Positions 14,609 to 24,957 are shown, counted from the stretch's first letter. The stretch: DNA of 31,035 nt from Planctomycetota bacterium (GCA_022614705.1 JAKEIB010000348.1:1-31035); one strand, 5' to 3'. Program-made: numbers and translations. The notes: generated by a model not told the origin, from the letters alone.

Positions 14609-17600
14609 TCACCACCCCAGCGACCCCTGCCACACGTGCTTTAACTCCGCAATGCCCGCGTCAATCAATTTTGTTCCACCCGCCGCAATTACCAGCCGCT
14701 CATCCGCCACGACTTCACCAATTCTCGCACTCGGCACCCCGCTGAAAACCCGCTCAAATTCGTCGGCTCGCTCCGACAACACTTCGCACAAAAATCGCGT
14801 GTTCGACTCACTAAACAACCGCACCGATGGCGAATCGATTGCGGTCGAAGCGGGCATGGCATCGATTTCGATGCGAGCACCGAATCCACCCGCGAACGCC
14901 ATCTCCGCCGCCGCTACGGTCAGCCCGCCTTCACTCAAATCGTGGCACGCCCGCACCAAGCCGCTGTTGATCGCCCGATGGACGGCGGCAAAGGTGCGGC
15001 AGGCCCGTTCGGGATTGACTGTCGGCACCTGCCCGCCTTGCAGGTCGTTTACCAAGTTAAAGTGCGAGCCGCCTAACTCATCGCGCGTTTCGCCCACCAA
15101 ATAAAGCAGGTTGCCTGGCTGCTTGAGGTCCATGGTGACGCATCGCGAAACGTCTTCGACCTGACCCATCGCACTTATCAAAAGCGACGACGGAATCGCA
15201 ATCGTTTGCCGCTGACCGGTCGAGTCCGTGTAACTGAACTCATTGTTGAGGCTGTCCTTGCCGCTGATGAACGGCGTGCCAAGGGCAATTGCCACATCGT
15301 GACACGCGATCGCCGCGCGGACGAGCGAGCCGAGCGTCTCCGGCCGCTCGCAGTCGCCCCAGCAGAAGTTGTCGAGAATTGCAATGCGTTGCGGATCGGC
15401 GCCGACCGCTACGCAATTGCGGACCGCTTCATCGATCGCGCTGGCCGCCATGTGATACGGGTCGAAATCGCCATAGTGCGGGTTCATGCCGCAGGCGATC
15501 ACGACGCCGCGCCGCGAACCGAGCACCGGCCGCAGCACGGCCGCGTCGCTCGGTCCGTCGTTCGCCGCGCCAACGAAAGGCTTCACGACGCTGCCGCCTT
15601 GCACTTCGTGATCGTATTGCCGCACGATCCATTCTTTGCTGGCAACGTTTAGCGAGGCGAGGATGCGGAGCAGGGTGGCCGTATGATCGGGAGATTTCGG
15701 ATTTCGGATTTCGGATTGCGGATTGGGGGGATCAATCCGCAATCCCGGGTACCCCCTGGGTGCCGCAATCCGCAATCGTTCATACACGGCCTGGCGCACG
15801 ACCGGTGGTCGGCCTTTGTGCAGAAACTGCATGGCCAAGTCGGCGACCCGCTCGCCGTTGTAGAACAACTGCAATCGCCCGGTCGGAACGAAACGGCCGA
15901 TGACGGTCGCCTCGACGTTTTCCGACTGGCACAGCGCGTCGAGTTCCGGCCAGCGATCCTCGGGCACGGCGAGCACCATCCGCTCCTGCGCCTCGGCAAT
16001 CCAAATCTCCGTGTAGGAAAGGCCCTCGTACTTTAGCGGTGCCCGGTCGAGATGCACCTCCACGCCGATTTTCTCGCCCATCTCGCCGACCGCGCTGCTA
16101 AAGCCGCCGGCCCCACAATCCGTTACCGCGTGAAACAATCCGCGGTCGCGCGCCGCCAGGAGCACGTCGAGAACCTTTTTCTCCTCGATTGCGTTGCCGA
16201 TCTGCACCGCACCGCCCGAGAGATGCTCGCTGTGGCTCGTCAACTCGGCGCTCGAGAACGTCGCGCCGTGAATGCCGTCGCGACCTGTGCGGCCACCGAC
16301 CGTGACGATGAGGTCGCCCGGCTCCGCGCGCTTGTACGACTTATCGCGTGGCAAGAGGCCGACGTTGCCGCAATAAACGAGCGGGTTACCCAGATATCGC
16401 ACATCGAAGTAGACCGCGCCGTTGACCGTGGGAATCCCCATGCGATTTCCATAATCGCGCACGCCTTCGACCACGCCGCGCATCACGCGACGCGGGTGGA
16501 TTACGCCAGCAGGAAGCGTTTCAGCAGAGTCTGAGCGAGCCGGGCCGTCCTCGGCCCCGATCGGGGGCGGGGACGCCCCGGCTCGCTTCAATCCCAAATC
16601 CGGCGGCGCAAAACAAAATACATCAGTGCTGGCGATCGGCTTCGCGCCCAAGCCCGTGCCCATCACGTCGCGGATCACGCCGCCAACGCCCGTGTTCGCT
16701 CCGCCGTACGGCTCCAGCGCGGATGGATGATTGTGCGTTTCGACTTTGAACGCCAGATTGAACTCGTTATCAAAGCGCACGACGCCCGCGTTGTCTTCGA
16801 ACACACTCACGCACCAATCGTCGCTCCCCAAACGCTCGCGGATCTCCCGCGTGGCCGCGAAGATGGTTTCCTTGAGCATGTTTTCGAAGTGCCGTTCGCC
16901 GTGCTCGTCGCGGTAAGCGATGCGGCCGGCGAGCGTTTTGTGGCTGCAATGCTCGCTCCACGTTTGAGCGATCGTTTCTAGTTCTGCATCGCTCGGCTCG
17001 CGGCCAAGCTCGCGGAAGTGGCGTTGAATCGTCTGCATCTCGGCCAATTGCAAATAAAGCTGCCCCTCGCGACTAAGCCGCATGAGCGCGTCGTCGTTGA
17101 GGTCGCGGAGGGCGATGGTTCGCAGCTCGAATTTGTACGGGTGACCTACCTCCAGCCGTTGCAGTTCGAGCGGTCCGAAAAATACTTGCTCAATCGCGTC
17201 GTTGGCAAGCAGTTTGCGGCCAATGGTCTCGATTTGGGCGTCGTCGGCGCCGTCGATCCAATACTTGCGCAGTGTGGCGATCGCTTCGGGGTGAATCGCC
17301 AAATCGGCGGCGGCCATGAGCGCGCTTTGGGCGACGGGGTCCATGACGCCGGGCTTGAGGAGGACGGTAACGGTTGGAACGGACGATTTCGGATTTCGGA
17401 TTTCGGATTTCGGATTGGAAGAGCCGTCCGCTAATCCGCAATCCCGGGTACCCTCTGGGTGCCGCAATCCGCAATCAGTGAGACTCGCATTGCCAACGGT
17501 ACCGATCACGGCGCGCTCGACCACCGCGTCGACCAGAAGCTCATTTGCCAGGCGCACGATCGACGACTTATCAAGTGATTGGCCTTGAACGAGAAATCCT

Positions 17601-17737
17601 CGCGCCGTCGTCACGCGCAAATTGTCGGCCAGGCCGAGCTCGCGGGCCGCGGCGGCCACGCGTTCGCCGGCGCGGTCGGCCTGGCGGGCACCGCCCGAAG
17701 GGTGGTCAGCCGAATGGATGTCAATCTCCCAGAGCAT
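14609..17737 (-). CDS. purL: FGAM synthase subunit PurL with fused PurS-like N-terminus
   Basis: The synthetase subunit of FGAM synthase, 1042 aa from ATG 17737 (MLWEIDIHSADHPSG). Residues about 1-200 look like two PurS-type ferredoxin-like domains (the second includes VTVLLKPGVMDPVAQSAL). The synthetase core follows, with TWSEHCSHKT, EDNAGVVRFD, KVETHNHPSALEPYGGANTG and ISGKDSLNNEF. Two heptad hairpin elements are translated in frame. Residues about 88-118 lie between the PurS-like repeats (…SNPKSEIRNPKS…), and about 654-682 lie between the two halves of the synthetase (…IRNPKSPD…). The start overlaps the tyrA stop by 17 nt, which suggests translational coupling. PurQ is separate and follows. 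Confidence 0.95.
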   Translation of the reverse strand: MLWEIDIHSADHPSGGARQADRAGERVAAAARELGLADNLRVTTARGFLVQGQSLDKSSIVRLANELLVDAVVERAVIGTVGNASLTDCGLRHPEGTRDCGLADGSSNPKSEIRNPKSSVPTVTVLLKPGVMDPVAQSALMAAADLAIHPEAIATLRKYWIDGADDAQIETIGRKLLANDAIEQVFFGPLELQRLEVGHPYKFELRTIALRDLNDDALMRLSREGQLYLQLAEMQTIQRHFRELGREPSDAELETIAQTWSEHCSHKTLAGRIAYRDEHGERHFENMLKETIFAATREIRERLGSDDWCVSVFEDNAGVVRFDNEFNLAFKVETHNHPSALEPYGGANTGVGGVIRDVMGTGLGAKPIASTDVFCFAPPDLGLKRAGASPPPIGAEDGPARSDSAETLPAGVIHPRRVMRGVVEGVRDYGNRMGIPTVNGAVYFDVRYLGNPLVYCGNVGLLPRDKSYKRAEPGDLIVTVGGRTGRDGIHGATFSSAELTSHSEHLSGGAVQIGNAIEEKKVLDVLLAARDRGLFHAVTDCGAGGFSSAVGEMGEKIGVEVHLDRAPLKYEGLSYTEIWIAEAQERMVLAVPEDRWPELDALCQSENVEATVIGRFVPTGRLQLFYNGERVADLAMQFLHKGRPPVVRQAVYERLRIAAPRGYPGLRIDPPNPQSEIRNPKSPDHTATLLRILASLNVASKEWIVRQYDHEVQGGSVVKPFVGAANDGPSDAAVLRPVLGSRRGVVIACGMNPHYGDFDPYHMAASAIDEAVRNCVAVGADPQRIAILDNFCWGDCERPETLGSLVRAAIACHDVAIALGTPFISGKDSLNNEFSYTDSTGQRQTIAIPSSLLISAMGQVEDVSRCVTMDLKQPGNLLYLVGETRDELGGSHFNLVNDLQGGQVPTVNPERACRTFAAVHRAINSGLVRACHDLSEGGLTVAAAEMAFAGGFGARIEIDAMPASTAIDSPSVRLFSESNTRFLCEVLSERADEFERVFSGVPSARIGEVVADERLVIAAGGTKLIDAGIAELKHVWQGSLGW
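15693..15777 (+). repeat. Heptad hairpin element with core, inside purL (C-terminal copy)
   Basis: Same build as in purQ: GGATTTC/GGATTGC units, the spacer GGGGGATC, then AATCCGC units with core GGTACCC-CCT-GGGTGCC. The loop differs from the other copies (CCT) while both 7-nt arms are kept. It is translated in frame within purL. Confidence 0.85.
17385..17476 (+). repeat. Heptad hairpin element with core, inside purL (N-terminal copy)
   Basis: GGATTTC units, then a spacer (GGAAGAGCCGTCCGCT), then AATCCGC units with core GGTACCC-TCT-GGGTGCC. It is translated in frame between the PurS-like repeats of PurL. Confidence 0.85.
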
Positions 17738-18584
17738 CGCGGTCCCGTCTTTTCTTTGCCGCCGCTTCCAGCGTGGCAATCAGTGTTTCGTTGTCGCCGT
17801 GTTCCAATGCTTCCCGCAGGCCGCCCAGCGTTTGGCTCATGAGGTCGAGCGCGTCCAACACGCGTTCGCGGTTGGCGGCGAAAATCGGCTGCCAAATCTT
17901 GGCGTCGGCGGCGGCGATGCGCGTCGTATCGCGCCAGCCACTGGCGGTGAGCGGCAGATATTCGGTCGGAGTGGCGGCGGTCAGCGCGATCGCCACCAGG
18001 TGCGGCAGATGACTCGTGATGGCCAGCGCCAAATCGTGCCTGGCCGGCGTCATCGTCGTGACGTTCGCGCCCAAGCTTTGCCAGAAACCGCTGGCTTCCG
18101 TCACCGCGGCCGGACGAGTCGCGTCGGTCGGCGTGATCACGACCGTGCGGCCCTCGAACAAATCGGCCCGCGCGTGCTGGGGCCCCGTGCGATGGTCACC
18201 CGCCAGCGGATGACTGCCCACAAAGCGCGGCCCGCCGCGGCGCGACGCCAGAGCTGCGTCCACCGTCGCGACGATCGCCTCCTTGGTGCTGCCGGCGTCG
18301 GTAATGAGGCAGTCGGACGGGGCGGCGGCGGCCGCTTGCACCACGCGCTCGGCAATCGTGTCGACCGGCGTCGCCACGATTAGTAACTGGGCTTCCGCAA
18401 CGCCGGCCGCGAGATTCGTCACGCCTTGATCGATGGCCCCGACTTTCCGCGCCGCATCGAGGCTATTTTGGCGACGGCCGATGCCGATGATACGGCGCGC
18501 AAGTTTCCGTTCCCGCAACGCCAACCCAATCGAGCCACCGATCAGCCCCACGCCGACGATGGCCACCGTGTCGTACTCAGCCAT
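17721..18584 (-). CDS. tyrA: Prephenate dehydrogenase
   Basis: Oxidises prephenate (or arogenate) with NAD(P) in tyrosine synthesis. The 287-aa length is normal for the single-domain enzyme without ACT or chorismate mutase parts. Visible features are the Rossmann motif GVGLIGGSIG at 11-20, the strand LLIVATPVD, ITDAGSTKE, the catalytic segment GSHPLAGDHRTG with H125, and the helical C-terminal domain with SHLPHLVAIAL and GWRDTTRIAAAD. The stop overlaps the purL start by 17 nt, so tyrosine and purine genes share a transcript. It begins about 165 nt downstream of the thioredoxin/NHL gene's stop on the same strand, where a promoter could lie. Confidence 0.94.
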   Translation of the reverse strand: MAEYDTVAIVGVGLIGGSIGLALRERKLARRIIGIGRRQNSLDAARKVGAIDQGVTNLAAGVAEAQLLIVATPVDTIAERVVQAAAAAPSDCLITDAGSTKEAIVATVDAALASRRGGPRFVGSHPLAGDHRTGPQHARADLFEGRTVVITPTDATRPAAVTEASGFWQSLGANVTTMTPARHDLALAITSHLPHLVAIALTAATPTEYLPLTASGWRDTTRIAAADAKIWQPIFAANRERVLDALDLMSQTLGGLREALEHGDNETLIATLEAAAKKRRDRDALGD

Positions 18585-18748
18585 GCCGAAATTCTAAAAC
18601 GTCGAGGCCGAGCAGGGGAGGGGGCCAATCAAATATGTCAATTCGTGTGCCACTGCTTGCGGCGCACCAAATCGCAACAGAAAACGATCCAAGATCGAAT
18701 TCCGGAAAGTCAGCCAATCGTGGGGAAGCAAGCAGTGCCGAGTGATCG

Positions 18749-20530
<1,782 letters not shown>

Positions 20531-20892
20531 GGATTCCTCATCCGTCCAAATGTCTCTTTTATAACGGATGCGCCGTCGGAAACGGTGGCCGCCCAATGGG
20601 CGTGGTTTTCGACTGATTTGCGGTGCGCAAAAGGAGGTTTCGCAGTCGTTTGTGGCGCCTGCTGCCCCACCTGGTCACATTCTACGCAATTCTCCGGCAC
20701 CGGTTGAAGCGAGCGCGCCGCCAACGAGTGTCTTTCGACCCGCGTGGCCCGCCTATGGCTGGTTTCCACTACTGACATCGCTCTTTCCCGTGGAAAAGTC
20801 CTATAATTGGTGGCGAAGCCATCGCGTCCCATGGGCGTCGACGATGCCCACCGAATGTGTTCGCTAATTATGCCGCGGGGGTATGTGGGGCC
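20531..20892. other. Divergent intergenic region (362 nt)
   Basis: The space between the divergent thioredoxin/NHL and DUF1573 genes. It holds no convincing gene; the frames open here lack ribosome sites and protein character. A TATAAT box lies at 20802-20807 and no palindromic repeat of the families described elsewhere is present. It should contain promoters for both genes. Confidence 0.6.
20802..20807 (+). promoter_or_regulatory. Candidate -10 box for the DUF1573 gene
   Basis: A perfect TATAAT lies in the context GAAAAGTCCTATAATTGG, 85 nt before ATG 20893. No clear -35 hexamer is at 17 nt. The context closely resembles the candidate promoter at 28480. Confidence 0.4.
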
Positions 20893-22002
20893 ATGCGTAA
20901 GATATTGCTCACTCTGATTGTGTTTGCCGCCGCGTCGCTGGGCGCTCAGAACGCGCTCGCCGAAGCCTGGGTCGCGAAGATGTTCGCCGATCAGTCGCAC
21001 GACTTCGGCAACGTTGCTCGCGGCGCCAATACGGCCTACAAATTCGCCGCCAAGAACATCTACAAGCAAGACATCGAGCTCATCAGTGTGCGGTCCAGTT
21101 GCGGCTGCACGTCGCCGACGATCGAGAAGAAAGTGCTCAAGACGGGCGACATCGGCTACGTCACCGCCACGTTCAACACCCGTACGTTCACCGGCCTGCA
21201 CGGCGCGACGCTCACCGTCGAAGTCCGTTGGAACGACAAGGGCGTCATGCGCCGCGGCGAGACGCAGCTTCGCGTCAACGGCAATATCCGCGGCGACGTG
21301 GTGTTCAAGCCGGGCGCCGTGAGATTTGAAAACGTCGATCAAGGCAAGGTTTCGGAACAGGTCGTTGAAGTTTCGTACGGCGGCCGCTCGTCGTGGAAGA
21401 TCGTCGATGTCCGCGGCGTGAGCGATGATCTCGAAGTTGAATTGACGCAGAAGCGGCGCAACTCCGGCCGCGTGACGTACGACTTGCTAGTGCGCCTCAA
21501 GGATACGGCCGCCGCCGGTTATTTCAACGAGCAGCTCGTGCTCATTACCAACGACGAGCAGTACCCGCGCATTCCGATGCACATTGCCGGCCGCGTGGTG
21601 CCGGAGATTTCTGTCGCGCCCGAACCCCTGTTGCTGGGCGAGGTGGCGCATGGCGGGCAGGTGTCGAAGAAAGTGCTCGTTCGCGGTAAGAAGCCGTTCC
21701 GAATTGTGAGCGTGCAAAGCGACGCCGAGGATTGCTTCCAGTTCAAAGCGGACGGCGAACCAAACGAGCGGCACATCGTGGAGATCATCTTCGATGCCAA
21801 AAAGCAAGTTGGTCCCGTCAAGCAAACGATCAGCATCGCGACCGATTTGGGCGTCAAATACAACGCCACGCTGACCGCTTACGCCACGATCGTGCCCGGC
21901 TCGGTCGAGCCCGCAACGGCCCAGCCCAGCGCGACCGCCATTCAGATCGAAGCCGGCACCGCTAGCGCCGCTGGCAGCGATCGCGCGAATGTCGCCAGGT
22001 AG
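20893..22002 (+). CDS. Exported DUF1573 protein
   Basis: A 369-aa secreted or periplasmic protein. ATG 20893 begins a classical signal peptide (MRKILLTLIVFAAASLGAQ, cleavage near ALAEA). Residues about 30-130 form a DUF1573 domain: HDFGNVARGANTAYKFAAKN, then SSCGCTSP with C70/C72, then the FNTRTFTG strand. These domains have an Ig/ASH-like beta-sandwich fold. A second and third beta domain repeat the theme (FENVDQGKVSEQVVEV; LLLGEVAHGGQVSKKVLV). The C-terminus is Ala/Thr-rich and probably disordered. Many planctomycete genomes have several such genes; the function is not established. The TAG stop belongs to the GTAG head of a REP element. Confidence 0.88.
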   Translation: MRKILLTLIVFAAASLGAQNALAEAWVAKMFADQSHDFGNVARGANTAYKFAAKNIYKQDIELISVRSSCGCTSPTIEKKVLKTGDIGYVTATFNTRTFTGLHGATLTVEVRWNDKGVMRRGETQLRVNGNIRGDVVFKPGAVRFENVDQGKVSEQVVEVSYGGRSSWKIVDVRGVSDDLEVELTQKRRNSGRVTYDLLVRLKDTAAAGYFNEQLVLITNDEQYPRIPMHIAGRVVPEISVAPEPLLLGEVAHGGQVSKKVLVRGKKPFRIVSVQSDAEDCFQFKADGEPNERHIVEIIFDAKKQVGPVKQTISIATDLGVKYNATLTAYATIVPGSVEPATAQPSATAIQIEAGTASAAGSDRANVAR

Positions 22003-22082
22003 CAGGTCAGGCTTTCCAGCCTGACCGCATCGGTGTACCTGGGGCAGAGTCCGCCGCGGCGGACGATGCCCCAGATCGCTAC
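21999..22082. repeat. Composite REP element (GTAG...CTAC)
   Basis: GTAG at 21999-22002 (holding the TAG stop of the DUF1573 gene) and CTAC at 22079-22082 bound two hairpins. The first is GGTCAGGCT-TTCC-AGCCTGACC at 22005-22026. The second is a long one at 22039-22074 with CTGGGGCA/TGCCCCAG outer arms and a GTCCGCC/GGCGGAC inner stem, separated by opposed GA/GA bases. There is no T-tract, so it is not a classical intrinsic terminator. Confidence 0.75.
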
Positions 22083-22305
22083 ACTTCTATGAAAGTCGCC
22101 CTCTGGGGCGTCGAAGACTCCGCCCCCGCCACCCCCACGGGTCGGCACTTCGCATTGACGCCCGCGGCCCGCGTGGGAATAATCCGCCCGCTTTTCTTGG
22201 TTCTTATCTGGTCCGATGGTGCGCGCGGCTGAGGCAGTGAACCGCCACGCGTGTTCCATGCTGGAATCGCACGCATTGTGCGCCCTTGCGGAAGGGGTAT
22301 CCGAC

Positions 22306-23205
22306 TTGTTGCGCTTACGGATCATCGCAGCGGTAACCATGCTACTAAGCGTGTATGCGGTGCTGCGCGCAGAAGACGAGCTGCCAATCTCGGAAACGCC
22401 CGCCGACGCGTCATCCTACCCAGAAACATGGTCGACCGATTGGCAGACCGTGCCGGGCTCCGAGTTGCCCGTTCCGTCGCCAGGCGCGCCGCCTCAACAT
22501 TCTCAGCCATCCTCAGACGAACTAGCAGCGGATTCGGCCTACGACACCGATGACGAGCTATCCATCTTTTGGCCGAAACCAAAATGGTTCGGCCTCCGCC
22601 ACTCCACAACGCACGGCCGACACGTCGGTCGCGGCTCTCCGCTGGGTGGCACGAGCTGGCGAAATCGACCGTTCTACGTCGGCGGCGAGATCGGTACGAT
22701 GTGGCTTACTCAATCGATCGATGAAAACGTATCGCGAGACGTCGATACGTTTGGCGGAGTCTTCGCCGGCTGGGATTGGGACCATTACTGGGGCGGCGAA
22801 CTGCACTTCGACTGGTCGACGCCCGAACTCAAGAACAGCGAAGCGCCAGACGCCGACCGCACCGATTCGCTATTCACTTGGAACTACAACTTTCTCTACT
22901 ACCCTTGGGGCGACGCGAAGTTTCGCCCCTATTGGCGTGCCGGTATCGGCAACACACACTTCGATTTCCCGCTCGACGACGGCTCGCGACACGACGAATG
23001 GATGTGGACGTTTCCACTGGGCATCGGCGTCAAGTATCCTGTACGACGATGGCTGGCCGCCCGCGCGGAACTGGCCGACCATTTAACATTCGACGACGAC
23101 TACCCAACGCAGCACAACGTGACGCTTACGTTCGGTCTCGAATGGCGTTTCGGCGCGCACCCGCCCTCCTACTGGCCCTGGAACCCCAGCCGACATATCT
23201 GGTAG
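22306..23205 (+). CDS. Outer-membrane beta-barrel protein
   Basis: An envelope protein of about 299 aa. The TTG at 22306 is preceded by GGAAGGGG and starts a signal peptide (LLRLRIIAAVTMLLSVYAVLRA); the frame is open back to ATG 22216, an alternative start without a ribosome site. After the signal comes a Pro/Ser-rich acidic linker. From about residue 125 onward, alternating aromatic strands follow (PFYVGGEIGTMWLT, TFGGVFAGWDWDHYWGGELHFD, FRPYWRAGIGNTHFDF, VTLTFGLEWRFG). This resembles an eight-strand OmpA-type or PagP-like barrel. It is a typical planctomycete outer-membrane protein with no known substrate. Downstream is a heptad-repeat hairpin. Confidence 0.75.
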   Translation: MLRLRIIAAVTMLLSVYAVLRAEDELPISETPADASSYPETWSTDWQTVPGSELPVPSPGAPPQHSQPSSDELAADSAYDTDDELSIFWPKPKWFGLRHSTTHGRHVGRGSPLGGTSWRNRPFYVGGEIGTMWLTQSIDENVSRDVDTFGGVFAGWDWDHYWGGELHFDWSTPELKNSEAPDADRTDSLFTWNYNFLYYPWGDAKFRPYWRAGIGNTHFDFPLDDGSRHDEWMWTFPLGIGVKYPVRRWLAARAELADHLTFDDDYPTQHNVTLTFGLEWRFGAHPPSYWPWNPSRHIW

Positions 23206-23217
23206 CGTGGAGGGCAA

Positions 23218-23302
23218 ATGACGAATGACGAATGTCGAATGTCGAATGTCGAATGTCGAATGACGTGAAACATTCGTCATTCGGGCTTCGTCATTCGTCA
23301 TT
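23218..23302. repeat. Heptad hairpin (GAATGTC/GAATGAC units), intergenic
   Basis: Six left units of the type ATGACGA/ATGTCGA are followed by a GTGAAA spacer and then inverted units (CATTCGT, CATTCGG, TCGTCATT). The unit length is again 7 nt, but the sequence is unrelated to the GGATTTC element. It lies between the barrel gene and hemG and may act as a hairpin in either transcript direction. Confidence 0.8.
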
Positions 23303-23334
23303 AAATCGGCTCATTTCATACGCCCAATTTCCTC

Positions 23335-24873
23335 GTGAACGCCAGCTACCCACCCGCCTCCGCCGCCCCTCGCATCGCCGTCATCGGCGGCGGCATCACG
23401 GGGCTCGCTGCAGCGCATCGCCTTCACGAGCTCTTGCCGCGGGCCGAAGTCGCGCTGTTTGAGGCGGGCCCGCGCGTCGGCGGCGTGCTGGACACTGCTC
23501 ATCTAGACGGCTTCCTCGTTGAACGCTCGGCCGATAATTTTCTCACGCGCCTTCCGCAAGCCGTCGCGCTTTGCCGCCGTGTGGGTCTCGCCGATGAGTT
23601 ACTCTCCACCGACGAAACGCGACGCCGCGCGTTCGTCGTGAAAAACGGCCAACTGGTTCCAATTCCGGACGGCTTTTTCCTGATGTCGCCGCGGAAGCTT
23701 GGCCCGCTGCTCGGCTCAAACGTCTTGAGCGTGCCGGGCAAGCTCCGCCTACTCGCCGAAACATTCGTTCCTCGCGGTCCCGCTTCAAAAGAACTGAACC
23801 CTGAACCCCGAACCCTGAACCCTCCCGACGAAAGCGTCGCCTCGTTCGCCCGCCGCCGCCTCGGAAACGAAACCTTCGAGCGACTCGTTCAACCACTCGT
23901 CGCCGGCATCTACACGGCCGACCCCGAAAAACTCAGCATGGCCGCCACGATGCCCGAGTTCCTCGCCCAAGAGCGCGACCACGGCAGCCTTCTCCGCGCC
24001 CGCCGACGAGCTGGTCGCTTCCGAGACCAATCCGACGACTCCAGCGGCGCCCGCTACAGCCTTTTCGCCGCCCCAAAGGACGGAATGGCAAGCCTCGTCC
24101 AGGCGCTCGTTGCGCGCATATCTCCTTCTGCAATTCATCTGAACGCGCCGATCGAGAGCGTTCGTCAAATGTCGGACGGTCGTTGGCAGCTTGATTTCGG
24201 ATTTCGGATTTCGGATTTCGGATTAGCGGAAGGCTCTTTCAATCCGCAATCCCGGGTACCCTCTGGGTGCCGCAATCCGCAATCCGCTTTCGACGCTCTC
24301 ATTCTCGCCGTCCCAGCTTATGCCGCAGCCGAATTGCTCAGGCGTCATGATCCGACCCTTGCAACCGAACTTGCAACAATCGAGTACGCCGGCTGCGCCG
24401 TCGTCAGCCTCGCGTTCCAACGAAACCAAATCGGCCACGCCCTCGACGGTTTCGGCTTCGTAGTCCCGCAAGTGGAACGCCGTCGCATCATCGCGGCCAG
24501 CTTCGCCAGTCAAAAATTTCCGGGCCGCGCGCCGGAAGGCGCCGCGCTAATTCGCGTCTTCATCGGCGGCGCGCTGCAACCCGAACTGCTCGACTTGCCG
24601 GACCACGAACTGCGACAGCTCGCGCTCGACGAACTGCGCGACCTGCTCCAAATTACGGGCGAACCATTGCTCACCGACATCGCACGCTGGCCCCGCTCGA
24701 TGCCCCAATACCACGTTGGCCATCTGGATCGCATCGCGCGCATCGAAGAGCTCGCCGCGCGCCATCCCACGCTCGCCCTGGCCGGCAACGCCTACCGCGG
24801 CGTCGGCATCCCCCAATGCATCGCCAGCGCCGAATCCGCCGCCGAACGCCTCGCCACCCCGATTACGCCATAA
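23335..24873 (+). CDS. hemG: Protoporphyrinogen oxidase (FAD-dependent)
   Basis: Oxidises protoporphyrinogen IX (or coproporphyrinogen III) in heme synthesis. GTG 23335 is the start; 512 aa. An N-terminal FAD-binding motif is at 18-24 (GGGITGL) with the E in LFEAGPRVGG. The family segments FLVERSADNFLTR, FERLVQPLVAGIYTADPEKLSM and the C-terminal LALAGNAYRGVGIPQCI are clear. Two different repeats are translated: residues about 154-163 from GAACCCT heptads (NPEPRTLNPP) and about 287-317 from the GGATTTC hairpin element with core (…RISDFGL…SRVPSGCRNPQS). Both fall in loop-type regions between conserved segments. The TAA stop is part of the ATAAAGCCGCG repeat. Confidence 0.93.
   Translation: MNASYPPASAAPRIAVIGGGITGLAAAHRLHELLPRAEVALFEAGPRVGGVLDTAHLDGFLVERSADNFLTRLPQAVALCRRVGLADELLSTDETRRRAFVVKNGQLVPIPDGFFLMSPRKLGPLLGSNVLSVPGKLRLLAETFVPRGPASKELNPEPRTLNPPDESVASFARRRLGNETFERLVQPLVAGIYTADPEKLSMAATMPEFLAQERDHGSLLRARRRAGRFRDQSDDSSGARYSLFAAPKDGMASLVQALVARISPSAIHLNAPIESVRQMSDGRWQLDFGFRISDFGLAEGSFNPQSRVPSGCRNPQSAFDALILAVPAYAAAELLRRHDPTLATELATIEYAGCAVVSLAFQRNQIGHALDGFGFVVPQVERRRIIAASFASQKFPGRAPEGAALIRVFIGGALQPELLDLPDHELRQLALDELRDLLQITGEPLLTDIARWPRSMPQYHVGHLDRIARIEELAARHPTLALAGNAYRGVGIPQCIASAESAAERLATPITP
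23794..23823 (+). repeat. GAACCCT heptad repeat, inside hemG
   Basis: Four 7-nt units, CTGAACC CTGAACC CCGAACC CTGAACC, and the start of a fifth. They are translated in frame as LNPEPRTLNP. In the third unit a T-to-C change makes CGA where the pure repeat would give the stop TGA. Confidence 0.75.
24193..24285 (+). repeat. Heptad hairpin element with core, inside hemG
   Basis: GGATTTC units, a spacer (AGCGGAAGGCTCTTTC), then AATCCGC units with core GGTACCC-TCT-GGGTGCC. It is in sense orientation to hemG, 93 nt, in frame. The near-identical core in purL copy 17385-17476 shows they are recent relatives. Confidence 0.85.
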
Positions 24874-24916
24874 AGCCGCGGCCGCCGGTTGCGATAACCT
24901 GGCTAACCGCGACCGG
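24870..24916. repeat. Dispersed hairpin, ATAAAGCCGCG family
   Basis: Starts with ATAAAGCCGCGGCCGCCGGT, matching the unit at 12001 with only three changes over 24 nt. Its 3' part forms a stem CCGGTTGCG/CGCGACCGG (24885-24916). The TAA stop of hemG is its first three A/T bases. Confidence 0.55.
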
Positions 24917-24929
24917 CTGATCTAGACAG

Positions 24930-24949
24930 TTGTAACGTATAAGCTACAA
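24930..24949 (+). promoter_or_regulatory. Operator/promoter of the toxin-antitoxin unit
   Basis: The inverted repeat TTGTA-N10-TACAA spans a TATAAG box (24938-24943) just 8 nt before ATG 24958. The palindrome over a -10 box fits autorepression by the antitoxin. Inference from position and symmetry. Confidence 0.5.
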
Positions 24950-24957
24950 TTGCGTGG

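Noticed and set aside
22039..22074. Intrinsic terminator after the DUF1573 gene
   Set aside because: A very stable hairpin but no T-tract on either side. Its GTAG/CTAC bounds fit a REP element better, although it might still impede transcription.
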